Assembly (NCBI RefSeq): GCF_024385605.1
Contig: NZ_JANFOJ010000002.1
Coordinates: 348,570 to 412,569 of the forward strand
DNA: 64,000 nt
Origin: Sporolactobacillus sp. STSJ-5
GTDB taxonomy: Bacteria; Bacillota; Bacilli; Bacillales; Sporolactobacillaceae
Direction of reading: 5' to 3'
Position 1 is the stretch's first letter, and each line of letters begins with the position of its first letter. Below are positions 28,212 through 37,587 of this stretch, piece after piece. Below the pieces are notes generated by a model. It had not been told where the DNA came from. It saw nothing but the letters and a program-made list of their open reading frames with translations, and ran no database searches. A program made the position numbers and the translations under genes.

Positions 28212-29060
28212 TTACACCGCGAGCTCAAACTTGATTCCTGATGGATCTTTAGTGAATAGTCGATCACCCACCTTATCAATTGAAGCACCTAGTTTCGTAA
28301 TCCGTTCGATGACTTCTGCACGTACCTGGTCTCCGGGAAAGACAAGCCGATAATAATTCAAACCAACATGTGTGCCCTCTTGAACAGGTACACCTCTGCT
28401 GTTCCATACATTCAGTCCAATATGATGATGGTAGCCGCCGGTTGATATGAAGTCTGCATAAGGTCCATATGCAGCAACAAGGTTAAAACCGAGCCCATCG
28501 AGATAAAATTGCTCTGTTTCTTTAAGATTAGCAACCTGCAAATGAAGATGCCCCATAATCGTTTCTTTTGAAAGTCCGCTCCAAGGCTCACCTTCTAATT
28601 CATCAAGTAAATGTTCATCCATGGCTTCGGTTGGCATGAATACTCGACCATTTTCCCACTCCCACTCTTCAGATGGACGGTCACGGTAAATTTCAATCCC
28701 GTTGCCATCCGGGTCCTCCAGATAAAGAGCTTCACTAACCGCATGATCTGCGCCTCCGACGAGCGGATATTCTTCCTTCATTAGATGAGCGGTTACAGCT
28801 GCTAAATCCTTTCGAGTCGGTACAAGCAACGCAAAATGATAAAGTCCTGCACTTCTTCTGATCTGAGGAAGCACATCGACTGGCTGTTCCACGGTTATAA
28901 GTGGATCAGATCCATTCGCTGAAAATGTGACCATGTTTTTTGCCTCTCTTAACACACTTAACCCAAGTACGCCGGAATAAAAGTCTTTTGAGCGTTCTGT
29001 ATTCTTTACATACAAATTAACTTGATCTACATACGTATTCGGTGCTCTGTGAAAATTCAT
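28212..29060 (-). CDS. catE: Catechol 2,3-dioxygenase-like VOC enzyme (CatE type)
   Basis: 282 residues made of two vicinal-oxygen-chelate modules. Metal ligands are consistent with H in YHFALLVP... for module 1, and H in MGHLHLQVANL, H in GTHVGLNYYRL and E in PSGIKFELAV for module 2; YLEDPDGNGIEIY closes module 1. It resembles Bacillus CatE (YfiE), which cleaves catechol by extradiol opening. The substrate is assigned by family. GGAGGGG precedes the ATG. No CatD-type DoxX partner is adjacent, unlike B. subtilis catDE. Confidence 0.82.
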   Translation of the reverse strand: MNFHRAPNTYVDQVNLYVKNTERSKDFYSGVLGLSVLREAKNMVTFSANGSDPLITVEQPVDVLPQIRRSAGLYHFALLVPTRKDLAAVTAHLMKEEYPLVGGADHAVSEALYLEDPDGNGIEIYRDRPSEEWEWENGRVFMPTEAMDEHLLDELEGEPWSGLSKETIMGHLHLQVANLKETEQFYLDGLGFNLVAAYGPYADFISTGGYHHHIGLNVWNSRGVPVQEGTHVGLNYYRLVFPGDQVRAEVIERITKLGASIDKVGDRLFTKDPSGIKFELAV

Positions 29061-29286
29061 GTAAACCCCTCCGATTGTTATCTATGTTTCTATATCAAGA
29101 ATAAATTAATTACTTTATGTAAGTTAGTATAAAATAATTAGTTTTAGATGTCCATTGATCTTTCTCTATTCTCAGATGATCGAATAGCTCTGCAGGCTGG
29201 GTTTGTGTTTCGTGAACATACTTTATCAGTTTGCGTTGGCCGCCTATGGTAAAATAAGAAACATTAAAGTGAATTGGGGGATGAAT

Positions 29287-31089
29287 ATGGATCAGCGTTT
29301 ATTAAGAAATCAGGTACCGATCGAAGAAACATGGAATTTGGCCGATCTCTTTCCCACACATCAAGCTTTTCAATATGAACGAGATACACTGCTTAAGGAG
29401 TCAGATGAATTAGCAAAGTTGAAGGGCAACCTCGCAACAAATGGCCCTTCCCTCCTGCACGCTCTCGATCAATACTTTGACTTCTCCGCACGATTATGGC
29501 GGCTATCGGCTTATGTAAGTCTGAAGCAATCCGCAGACAGTACCGATCCTGAAAATCAAGCAGACGCGTCGCGCGTCGATGCACTAAATGCGCAAATCGA
29601 GACGACCTTATCTTTCTTTGAAGATGAATTAATGGATTTAGATGACAAGCAATGGAACCTTTTGGTAAATGAAGAATCCGCTCTTCAAGAATACCAGCCA
29701 TATTTTCAAAAACTGTTCGCTCGAAAATCATACCGTCTTCATCCTGAAGCGGAAAGAACGATTAAATCATTATCTGAGATTTTGGAAGCCCCTTATACCA
29801 TCTACACACGCAGCAAGCTCGCAGATATGCAGTTCAGATCTGTTACGGATGGCAATGGAACAACAGTGCCTATGTCCTTCACTTTATATGAAAACAGATA
29901 TGCATCGACAAGAGATACTGAGCTGAGAAGAAATGCGTATGAATCATTCACGCAATCATTGGACGCATATAAGAATACATTCGCCTCTGTCTACGCTGCT
30001 GAAGTAGCGAAGACCGTTGCTATTGCGAAACTGCGCGGATATGACTCAGCTACTGACTATTTGCTCCAGCGTCAATTGGTCAGCGAAACGATGTACAACA
30101 ATCAATTGGACATTATTTTTAAAGAGCTTGCACCGCATATGCAGCGCTATGCAGAATTGAAAAAGCAATCCCTTGGATTAAAGCAAATGAAGTATGCCGA
30201 CCTTCTTGCGCCAATTGATCAATCGAGCCCGCAGACAACTTTTGAAGAAAGCAAACAATCAATTCTTGAAGCATTGAAAATCATGGGCCCGGAATATCAT
30301 AACATCATAAAAGAAGGGTTTAACAATCGATGGGTCGACTATGGTGATAATATCGGTAAATCAACAGGAGGGTTCTGTGCGTCGCCATATGGCGTCCATT
30401 CTTATATTTTAATGACTTGGACCGGAGATATACGCAACATTTTGACACTTGCGCATGAATTTGGTCATGCAGGTCATTTTATGCTGGCACAAAAATATCA
30501 AAAATTGGCCAATTACCGTCCATCACTCTTTTTTATTGAAGCACCGTCTACAATGAACGAGTTGATTCTTGCACAATATCTGAAGAAGAATGCAGAATCA
30601 AAACAAATGAAACGCTCGGTGACCGAACGCCTGTTGAGTACTTACTACCACAACTTTGTAACACACTTACTGGAAGGTGTATATCAACGCAAAGTATTCC
30701 GTCTTGCCGAAACCGGTGAAGCGCTCACTGCTTCAAAATTAACTGAATTGTTCTATGAAACACTGCAAGGGTTTTGGGGGAATTCTGTTGAACTTGATGA
30801 ACGGGACGGATTAACTTGGATGCGCCAGCCTCACTACTATTCAGGTTTATACTCGTATACGTATTCTGCGGGACTGACTGTCGCCACTGCGGTCGCCGGG
30901 CAAATCGAAAATGAAGGCAAGCCGGTGGTCGATCGCTGGCTGTCGGTGCTCAAGGAAGGTGGACGTCTCACAGCGCAGCAACTAATTGAGAAAGCGCATG
31001 TGGATATTCTAAATCCTGATACAATCCGCCAAGCCGTTGCCTATGTCGGATCATTAATCGACGATCTTCAAACAGCACCTGTTAAATAA
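29287..31089 (+). CDS. pepF: Oligoendopeptidase F (M3)
   Basis: 600-residue zinc peptidase. Zinc motif LAHEFGHAGHF (HExxH), followed by FFIEAPSTMNELILAQYL carrying the downstream glutamate ligand, as in M3B enzymes. It opens with MDQRLLRNQVPIEETWNLAD, the PepF N-terminal pattern. It cleaves 7-17-residue peptides in the cytosol. ATG 29287 is chosen because GGGGG ends 7 nt before; the frame extends 28 codons upstream without a suitable site. It ends at a bidirectional terminator. Confidence 0.93.
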   Translation: MDQRLLRNQVPIEETWNLADLFPTHQAFQYERDTLLKESDELAKLKGNLATNGPSLLHALDQYFDFSARLWRLSAYVSLKQSADSTDPENQADASRVDALNAQIETTLSFFEDELMDLDDKQWNLLVNEESALQEYQPYFQKLFARKSYRLHPEAERTIKSLSEILEAPYTIYTRSKLADMQFRSVTDGNGTTVPMSFTLYENRYASTRDTELRRNAYESFTQSLDAYKNTFASVYAAEVAKTVAIAKLRGYDSATDYLLQRQLVSETMYNNQLDIIFKELAPHMQRYAELKKQSLGLKQMKYADLLAPIDQSSPQTTFEESKQSILEALKIMGPEYHNIIKEGFNNRWVDYGDNIGKSTGGFCASPYGVHSYILMTWTGDIRNILTLAHEFGHAGHFMLAQKYQKLANYRPSLFFIEAPSTMNELILAQYLKKNAESKQMKRSVTERLLSTYYHNFVTHLLEGVYQRKVFRLAETGEALTASKLTELFYETLQGFWGNSVELDERDGLTWMRQPHYYSGLYSYTYSAGLTVATAVAGQIENEGKPVVDRWLSVLKEGGRLTAQQLIEKAHVDILNPDTIRQAVAYVGSLIDDLQTAPVK

Positions 31090-31098
31090 AATTCTTAT

Positions 31099-31140
31099 AG
31101 TCAAAAAGAGCGAATCCATTCGGTTCCGCTCTTTTTGACT
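31099..31140. terminator. Bidirectional terminator, pepF / chemoreceptor
   Basis: AGTCAAAAAGAGCG and CGCTCTTTTTGACT form a 14-bp stem around 14 nt; T-rich on both strands. Confidence 0.9.
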
Positions 31141-31171
31141 ATTTTTTTTAGTTGAGGACATTAACCTTGCC

Positions 31172-32908
31172 TCAAATTTTAAAGCGTTTCATCAATTGAT
31201 CAAAATGGTCCGCTGTTTCTGCTAACTTATTGGACTCGCTTGCTACAGCACGCATTGTTTTCTCAATCCGGTTCATTGATTGATTAACATTGGCAACTCG
31301 TGCGGATGATTCTTGTGAAACAGCGGCAACCGCATCAATTGATTGTTTCATTTGATAGCCAATTTGATTTACTTCATTGAGTCTAATTGTTAACTTATCC
31401 ATACTATCCCCTATATTCTGTGCCTCCGAATTAATAGACATCAGAGCTTTTCCGGTACTTGTGATCTGTTCTACTCCTGATCGTGCCTGTTCCCCACTGA
31501 TGACCAGTGACTGTTCAACGGCCTCTGAACCATTATGAATACCTTGCAACATATTGCCCATACCTTTTGCAGACTCCGTCGTCTGGATCGAGAGTTTCCG
31601 GATTGAATCGGCGATGACTGTAAATCCCTTTCCGTATTCACCTGCCCGTGCTGATTCAATCGTTGCATTCAGGGCCAGCAGATTGGTTTGACCAGCAATC
31701 TGTTCAATCATTTCAACTAAGTGATTTAAGTCTTTAAGCTGAATTTTAAAATGAACCATTTCATCCCTTGCCTTAAGGACACTTGACTCAATTTGTTTCA
31801 TTTGTTCTTGAGATCGATTAATAAGCTTTGTTCCTTCTTCAGTCAACTTAGAGGCATTAAGTGCTTTATTCAAAACCATTGACAGCGTGCCGACTTCTTG
31901 ATCGAGTTTATTTATGAATTCTTCGGTGAATTGAGCAATATTACTCGTATTCGTTGCTTGACTTTCCAATCCTGCCGAAATTTCATTCGTTGCGTCTGCC
32001 ATCTCTCTGCTTTCCTCAGACACCGATTTCGTCGAAATAATCAATGTCTTGCCGCTGTTTTTTGTATTGAGCGCTGCTTCACTAATTGTTTGAATCATAT
32101 CAAGTAAGTTGTGTTTCATCTTTTCAATAGAGTCTGCGATTAGACCAAGTTCATCTTTATGGTTATGTATGTTTGCTTCCTGATTCTCTCGTAAATCGCC
32201 TGAGGCTATTTTATTCGTTGATGCAATGACGCGTGTAAATGATGCTTTTGTTTGTCTGCTGATCCACCAAGTAACTGCTAAACTAAGAATTATAGTAAAA
32301 AGTACACTAATTACAAGAAAAATCATTGATCCGATCACTTGTTTTCGGATATTTTCCATTGCGACTTCTTCTTCTGTCAGCACAGATTCACGCAATTTAT
32401 TGACATTACTGATAATCTGACTCTGAATCTTGGTTTGTTCTTTGTGAACCTGTGCCGTTTTTTGCTGATCGTTCATTAGGACTGCCGGAACAAATTCACT
32501 TTGAAATAAATTAAAGGTACGCGCATCCGCACTCATAATTTGTGAGAACCAGTGCTTCTGTTCATCAGTGTTCATGTACGGCTCAAGCTTTTTTTCCGCC
32601 TTTGTAAGTTTCATCTGATCCTGAGAATAGAGTTTTACCGCTGCATCACCCGGGTTCAGTACATAATCAACAACTCTGGCATCTTTCGCGCGAAACAGTG
32701 AACCAATTTCCGTAATTTGTGCTGCTCGCTCACTTGCTCTTTGGGCATCCTCTGCCTTTTGCATGGTTTGATAAAGCTGAAACCCAGACACTACCGCTGA
32801 ACTAAGCATGAGTATCAATACAATCCATAAACCGATTGAAAATTTCATGCCGATGGTCAGTTGAAACCGAAACCATGTCAGTTTATTTATTTTAAAGAAG
32901 TTCTTCAA
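31172..32908 (-). CDS. Methyl-accepting chemotaxis protein
   Basis: 578 residues: TM1 at about 21-43, an extracellular four-helix sensor (44-190, acidic/charged, no Cache signature), TM2 at about 192-215, a HAMP domain (about 212-266, IASGDLRENQEANI), then the long coiled-coil signalling domain. The kinase-contact tip is in IAGQTNLLALNATIESARAG and EYGKGFTVIADSIRKLS. The ligand is unknown. The start is TTG at 32908 with GGAGGG about 5 nt upstream. No flagellar or che genes are in the window. Confidence 0.9.
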   Translation of the reverse strand: MKNFFKINKLTWFRFQLTIGMKFSIGLWIVLILMLSSAVVSGFQLYQTMQKAEDAQRASERAAQITEIGSLFRAKDARVVDYVLNPGDAAVKLYSQDQMKLTKAEKKLEPYMNTDEQKHWFSQIMSADARTFNLFQSEFVPAVLMNDQQKTAQVHKEQTKIQSQIISNVNKLRESVLTEEEVAMENIRKQVIGSMIFLVISVLFTIILSLAVTWWISRQTKASFTRVIASTNKIASGDLRENQEANIHNHKDELGLIADSIEKMKHNLLDMIQTISEAALNTKNSGKTLIISTKSVSEESREMADATNEISAGLESQATNTSNIAQFTEEFINKLDQEVGTLSMVLNKALNASKLTEEGTKLINRSQEQMKQIESSVLKARDEMVHFKIQLKDLNHLVEMIEQIAGQTNLLALNATIESARAGEYGKGFTVIADSIRKLSIQTTESAKGMGNMLQGIHNGSEAVEQSLVISGEQARSGVEQITSTGKALMSINSEAQNIGDSMDKLTIRLNEVNQIGYQMKQSIDAVAAVSQESSARVANVNQSMNRIEKTMRAVASESNKLAETADHFDQLMKRFKI

Positions 32909-32986
32909 ATCAATCCCTCCACCTTCGCATCTTTCTCTCTACTATATTAGTATTTATGGAATTGCCCTTTGGAAAAAGCCTTTTAT

Positions 32987-33016
32987 TGTAAATTTAATGT
33001 AAAAATCAATTTACAA
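32987..33016. promoter_or_regulatory. Inverted repeat between chemoreceptor and spoIIP
   Basis: TTGTAAATT (32987-32995) and AATTTACAA (33008-33016) form a perfect 9-bp inverted repeat around 12 bp, in the divergent control region. It may be an operator; the regulator is unknown. Confidence 0.35.
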
Positions 33017-33131
33017 ACACTCTATAAAGCACTATTTACATAAAAAAAGAAAAAATACGTCTATCTTTTCCCCCATCTTTCATAGATTAATAGAGCAGCT
33101 TGGATGAAATAGAAGATGGGGAGGGACACCA

Positions 33132-34220
33132 TTGAAAAAACTCAATCAGCCCAATATGATGCATCAATCAATCGCTACTAACTACGTTTACCATTATTTT
33201 TTTGTCCTGATCCTGATTTACAGTCTTGCCGTTATTGTCGGCTTAAGTCAAATCAAGATTAGTTTTATAGAAGACGCGATGCAAAAGGCAGACTGGCCGG
33301 CGCAAGTTTTACTCACAGAAACATTTGGAAGTGAAAATATAGTCTATAATCATGCAATTAAGGAACAAGATCGTCCAAAAACGGTCTATCATCTCTTATT
33401 TGAGGCAATGACCGAACTTCATTTTGACGATAATCGCAGTCTTTTTGGTTCAGAGCTTCCAGGATTCACTATTTATAACACACGTATTTTCGTGGCTGGA
33501 AAAGGCTTGAATTATACGAATCTGCCTAAAGATAATCCGCCTCCACCGGAAATTAATATTAAGACACCTTCGTCGAAGGAATCCGAGCCAGATAACACAA
33601 ATAAGTCAAATGAAAAACTCAAAAAGACCGTGTTGATCTACCACACTCATCCATGGGAATCATATAATCCGATTAACAACGGACAAGTAACGACAACGAA
33701 TCCGGATAAAAGTGTTGCGCTTGACGGTAACGAAATAGAAAAGATTTTGAATCAAAATGGCATTGGCTCCGTGCATCTGATCAAACAAGGATGGGGTTAT
33801 AATGTGGCTTATCAAAGCTCCAGAGCGATGGTTCAGAAAGCCTTGAAGAAAACACCGAGCCTTAACTACTTGATCGACATTCACCGTGATTCTTCGGGCC
33901 GCAATTTAACAACGATGAAAATAAAAGATACATCCTATGCACGAATAAGTATCATTATCGGCGAAGCAAATCCAAACTACTCGGCTAATCTTTATTTGGC
34001 GAAAAAAATTAAGAATGAACTGGACAAGAATTATCCGGATCTGGTCAGGGGCATTGTCGGAAAAACAAAATTAACCGGAAATGGCGTTTACAATCAGGAT
34101 CTGTCCAAGAACGCAATTCTTGTGGAAATCGGCGGTGTTGATAATAATTTGCAGGAAATCACACGCAGTTCAAAAGCTTTCGGCGAAGCACTTGCTCAAA
34201 TTATAAAAAAGAATCAATGA
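33132..34220 (+). CDS. spoIIP: Stage II sporulation protein P (SpoIIP-type amidase/endopeptidase)
   Basis: 362 residues. An N-terminal membrane anchor (about 21-40, YFFVLILIYSLAVIVGLSQI), a low-complexity linker (135-165), then the catalytic domain with VLIYHTHPWESY (H171, E176), LIDIHRDS and NAILVEIGGVDNNL, the metal-binding residues of the amidase fold. In the forespore-engulfing mother cell SpoIIP trims septal peptidoglycan with SpoIID and SpoIIM. The start is TTG at 33132, 6 nt after GGAGGG. No gpr partner lies beside it as in B. subtilis, so it may be a second copy. It supports spore formation. Confidence 0.87.
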   Translation: MKKLNQPNMMHQSIATNYVYHYFFVLILIYSLAVIVGLSQIKISFIEDAMQKADWPAQVLLTETFGSENIVYNHAIKEQDRPKTVYHLLFEAMTELHFDDNRSLFGSELPGFTIYNTRIFVAGKGLNYTNLPKDNPPPPEINIKTPSSKESEPDNTNKSNEKLKKTVLIYHTHPWESYNPINNGQVTTTNPDKSVALDGNEIEKILNQNGIGSVHLIKQGWGYNVAYQSSRAMVQKALKKTPSLNYLIDIHRDSSGRNLTTMKIKDTSYARISIIIGEANPNYSANLYLAKKIKNELDKNYPDLVRGIVGKTKLTGNGVYNQDLSKNAILVEIGGVDNNLQEITRSSKAFGEALAQIIKKNQ

Positions 34221-34319
34221 AAATAGTTGTAATATTTAGCACCTGGTATTAATATTAAGGTATAAAATTGATCTTGAGTTCTCTCAAGAGATAAAATTCA
34301 GAGAGTTGAGTGATCGCAT

Positions 34320-35912
34320 ATGGAATTGACAGATCTTATTGCACCGCAGAAATATAATTTAATCAGTGAGATTGACCGGTTTGATTCCGACCGAATTGCG
34401 CTGCTTTGGGAAAGCGAAACCGGCGAAAAACGATCAGTCACCTATCATGAACTGATTCAAAAAGGCAAACGTTTTGCAAATGCACTGAACAAATTAGGGA
34501 TTAAAAAAGGCGACAAAGTCATGACTATTGTGCCGAGAATTATTGATGCCTATGTCATTTATTTAGGTGCTCTTAGAGCTGGAATTGCTGTCATCCCTGG
34601 TTCCGAAATGTTGCGCTCCGGGGATATTAGCTTCCGGATTAATCAAGGCGAGGCAAAGGCGATCATTACGTATAAAGACTTCACAGAGCAAGTAGATAAT
34701 ATTCAGGAAACAATGCCTTCTCTGAAGTATAAAATTTCTGTTGCCGGTGAAACAGACGGATGGCTCTCAATGGACAGTCTGATGGACGAAGTACCTGATT
34801 CATATGTAACGGTTGATACGGATAAAGATGATATGGCATTTCTTACCTATACCTCTGGGACATCAGGCACACCAAAAGGTGTTGTTCATACACATGCGTG
34901 GGCTTATGCACATCTAAGAATTGCGCCGAAGCGCTGGCTCAACATCAAGGATGGCGATACCGTATGGGCAACTGCAGGCCCAGGATGGCAAAAATGGATT
35001 TGGACACCTTTTCTTTCGATACTTGGAAAAGGTGTCACTGGTTTGGTCTATTTCGGCCGCTTCCATCCGGAAAAGCAACTGAAGCTGCTTCAGGATTATA
35101 AAGTCAATGTGCTTTGCTGCACGCCTACCGAGTATCGTCTAATGTCAAAAGTGGATCATTTGGCTGACTATGATCTATCGCAGCTTCATACAGCATGCTC
35201 TGCAGGCGAGGCATTGAATCGAGGAGTTATTGATATCTTCAAGGAAACCTTTGATATTCAGCTGAAAGACGGCTATGGTCAAACAGAGAGCACGTTACTT
35301 ATTGGTACTCTAGTAGGCAAAGAAGTGCGAATCGGATCTATGGGTCAGCCGATTCTCGAAGAATTTATTACTATTATTGATGAAGAAGGTAATCAAGTGC
35401 CAGCAGGCGTTGTCGGCAACATCGCGGTTCGCCGTGACTTCCCTGCCCTCTTTAAAACCTACTATCAACAGCCTGACCGCTATCAAGCAGCAGTCATTGG
35501 AGACTATTTTCTGACTGGGGATCGAGCATCACGTGATAAAGATAATTACTTCTGGTTCCAAGGCAGGCGGGATGATGTAATCATCAGCTCCGGATATACG
35601 ATTGGACCTGCCGAGGTTGAAGATGCTTTATTAAAACACGAATCTGTTAAAGACTGTGCGGTTGTCGCAAGCCCAGATACGATTCGAGGCAACATTGTTA
35701 AAGCCTTTGTTGTTTTGAAAGACGGTTACGCTGAAGATCAGACATTGATTCCACAGCTGCAAAAGTTCGTGAAAAAGCTGACTGCGCCATACAAATATCC
35801 AAGAGCAATCGAATTTGTATCCGAATTGCCTAAGACTGTTTCTGGTAAAATCATGCGCTCGACCCTTCGTGATCTTGAAGTACGTCGTGCAGCTGAAAAA
35901 CAAAATAATTAA
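34320..35912 (+). CDS. mbcS: Acyl-CoA synthetase MbcS (AMP-forming)
   Basis: 530 residues of the acetyl-CoA synthetase family. Adenylation motif YTSGTSGTPKGVVH (177-190), GYGQTEST, the hinge LTGDRASRDKDNYFWFQGR, and the catalytic lysine in ELPKTVSGKIMRSTLR near the C-terminus. It resembles B. subtilis MbcS (YtcI), active on methylbutyryl and isobutyryl acids, which would supply branched-chain primers for fatty acids. Substrate by homology. The ATG lacks a strong SD (GAGAGTTGAGTG). Monocistronic. Confidence 0.87.
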   Translation: MELTDLIAPQKYNLISEIDRFDSDRIALLWESETGEKRSVTYHELIQKGKRFANALNKLGIKKGDKVMTIVPRIIDAYVIYLGALRAGIAVIPGSEMLRSGDISFRINQGEAKAIITYKDFTEQVDNIQETMPSLKYKISVAGETDGWLSMDSLMDEVPDSYVTVDTDKDDMAFLTYTSGTSGTPKGVVHTHAWAYAHLRIAPKRWLNIKDGDTVWATAGPGWQKWIWTPFLSILGKGVTGLVYFGRFHPEKQLKLLQDYKVNVLCCTPTEYRLMSKVDHLADYDLSQLHTACSAGEALNRGVIDIFKETFDIQLKDGYGQTESTLLIGTLVGKEVRIGSMGQPILEEFITIIDEEGNQVPAGVVGNIAVRRDFPALFKTYYQQPDRYQAAVIGDYFLTGDRASRDKDNYFWFQGRRDDVIISSGYTIGPAEVEDALLKHESVKDCAVVASPDTIRGNIVKAFVVLKDGYAEDQTLIPQLQKFVKKLTAPYKYPRAIEFVSELPKTVSGKIMRSTLRDLEVRRAAEKQNN

Positions 35913-35925
35913 CCCTACAGATAGT

Positions 35926-35970
35926 AAAACCCCCGAAAGGTCAGAGATTCCTGATCCTTTCGGGGGTTTT
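35926..35970. terminator. Bidirectional terminator, mbcS / SDR gene
   Basis: AAAACCCCCGAAAGG / CCTTTCGGGGGTTTT arms with an inner TCAG-CTGA pair; T-rich on both strands. Confidence 0.92.
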
Positions 35971-35971
35971 C

Positions 35972-36742
35972 TTATTTAGTTTTTTTCGATCCGGTGACCA
36001 TTCGTACGGTTTTTGCTCCCCAGGCTCTCGGAAGCAGCTTTGCAGCAAGTGCACCGACATAATTAAGGCGACCGGTGATGATCACTCGTTTCCCTTTCAT
36101 CAGTGCTCGATAGGCGGCTGATGCGACATCAGAGACATTCATCGTGCGACTGAACATTTTGATGTTCTCAGCATGGGCTACCGCTCCGAACTGTGTATGC
36201 GTCGGACCCGGGCAAAGCGCAGTAACAGTAACTCCGCTTCCGTTCAGTTCTTCAGAGAGCGCTTCAGAAAATGACAGAACATAGGCCTTACTCGCAAAGT
36301 AAACGGCCATAAACGGACCTGGCTGATAAGCAGCAGTACTTGCCACGTTCATGATTTTACCTGATCTACTTCGAAGATCAGGCAGAAAATAGGACGTCAG
36401 TTCAGTCAGTGCTGTGCAATTCAATTGAATCATGTTGCTTTGTTGTTCAATCGGCAACGATTGAAAAGCACCGACGAGACCAAAACCAGCATTGTTGATG
36501 AGCAGATCAACGACTAAACCGGCCCATTTTACCTCATCATACACCTCTTTTGCAGCACCTTGTTTACTTAAATCTTTCGTGATTACTTTAACTGAAAGAT
36601 CGGGCCAGGCTGCTTTCATTGCATCCATCTTCTCTTTGCTTCTCGCGACAAGAATTAAATCATAATTGTCAGCTGCTAACCGTTCGGCCAAGGCGTATCC
36701 AATTCCGCTCGACGCACCGGTCACTAAGGCAGTTTTCTTCAT
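35972..36742 (-). CDS. Short-chain dehydrogenase/reductase
   Basis: 256-residue classical SDR. Cofactor motif TGASSGIGYAL (8-18), a basic residue after strand 2 (VARSKEK) suggesting NADP, NNAG (LLINNAGFG), catalytic Ser in MNVASTAAY and the Y-x-x-x-K pair in AVYFASKAYVLSF. The class (YqjQ/DltE-like) has no firm substrate. It is followed on the same strand, after a gap, by the terminator shared with mbcS. Confidence 0.83.
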   Translation of the reverse strand: MKKTALVTGASSGIGYALAERLAADNYDLILVARSKEKMDAMKAAWPDLSVKVITKDLSKQGAAKEVYDEVKWAGLVVDLLINNAGFGLVGAFQSLPIEQQSNMIQLNCTALTELTSYFLPDLRSRSGKIMNVASTAAYQPGPFMAVYFASKAYVLSFSEALSEELNGSGVTVTALCPGPTHTQFGAVAHAENIKMFSRTMNVSDVASAAYRALMKGKRVIITGRLNYVGALAAKLLPRAWGAKTVRMVTGSKKTK

Positions 36743-36786
36743 TATGGCCTCACTCCAATCTAACCTTTATGATGCACTTTGATTTA

Positions 36787-37587
36787 CTATTGATCAAGCA
36801 CATTCGTATATGGAGTAAGCGGAAAATAAGATGAAAAAACAAATCCCAAAGCAACGGTAAGTAACAGGATGATAACAAAATAAACATCATTTCTGCTCCA
36901 TCCGATTTCATAAAAATACGTTCGCTTCTCTGTCATTGAAAATCGTTTAGCTTCCATGGCAATAGCAGTCCGCTGAGCACGGCGAATGGATTGAGCAAGC
37001 ATTGTGATCGTATAACGGGTCATTCGCTCACAAAATGCCTTGACCCCTTTTTGACGCGTCATACCGCGAACACGCATCGCCTGACGAATATGCATGAACT
37101 CTTCTGCCATAATCGGAATCATTCGAAATGCTGCCAAACAACCGTATGCATAGCGTACAGGGACTCTCAATTGCTGCATTAATGAGTAGAAAAAAGGAAC
37201 CGGAAGTGTCGTGGTCGCGAAAATCATTCCAATTAAACTGAACGTGAACGTTCTGAGACCAAGCAGTACCCCTCGAGCCAAGCTTTCTTGCGTGATTAGA
37301 ATAAGCGATTGATGATAGATAATATGACTGCCTTTGCCGAATAAAATCATTGCCGACGCACTGAAAAGCGAAACAATTAATGTAATCAGTACAAACCAAA
37401 ACGACCATTTTCCTGATAGCCCACTGACAAAATAATAGAGAATTAAAAAGAACAAGGATGCCCAAATCATTGTATTTAAATTTTGAACAAACAGATACAC
37501 AATGAACAGTGAAGAAATGAGAATAAACTTCAGACTCGGATTGATTTTAAAAAATAACGTGCTCGTGTTCGTCAAAACCGTATCCAA
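36787..37587 (-). CDS. ykoC: ECF transporter transmembrane subunit YkoC (EcfT type)
   Basis: 266 residues with about five membrane helices. The coupling helices carry the arginine-containing signatures AMRVRGMTRQ and AIAMEAKRFSM (A-R-G-like motifs) that contact the ATPase. The TTG start overlaps ykoD by 41 nt with GGGGGCG 7 nt upstream. With YkoE and YkoD it makes a dedicated uptake system for a thiamine precursor (HMP/thiamine, by TPP riboswitch control). Confidence 0.88.
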   Translation of the reverse strand: MDTVLTNTSTLFFKINPSLKFILISSLFIVYLFVQNLNTMIWASLFFLILYYFVSGLSGKWSFWFVLITLIVSLFSASAMILFGKGSHIIYHQSLILITQESLARGVLLGLRTFTFSLIGMIFATTTLPVPFFYSLMQQLRVPVRYAYGCLAAFRMIPIMAEEFMHIRQAMRVRGMTRQKGVKAFCERMTRYTITMLAQSIRRAQRTAIAMEAKRFSMTEKRTYFYEIGWSRNDVYFVIILLLTVALGFVFSSYFPLTPYTNVLDQ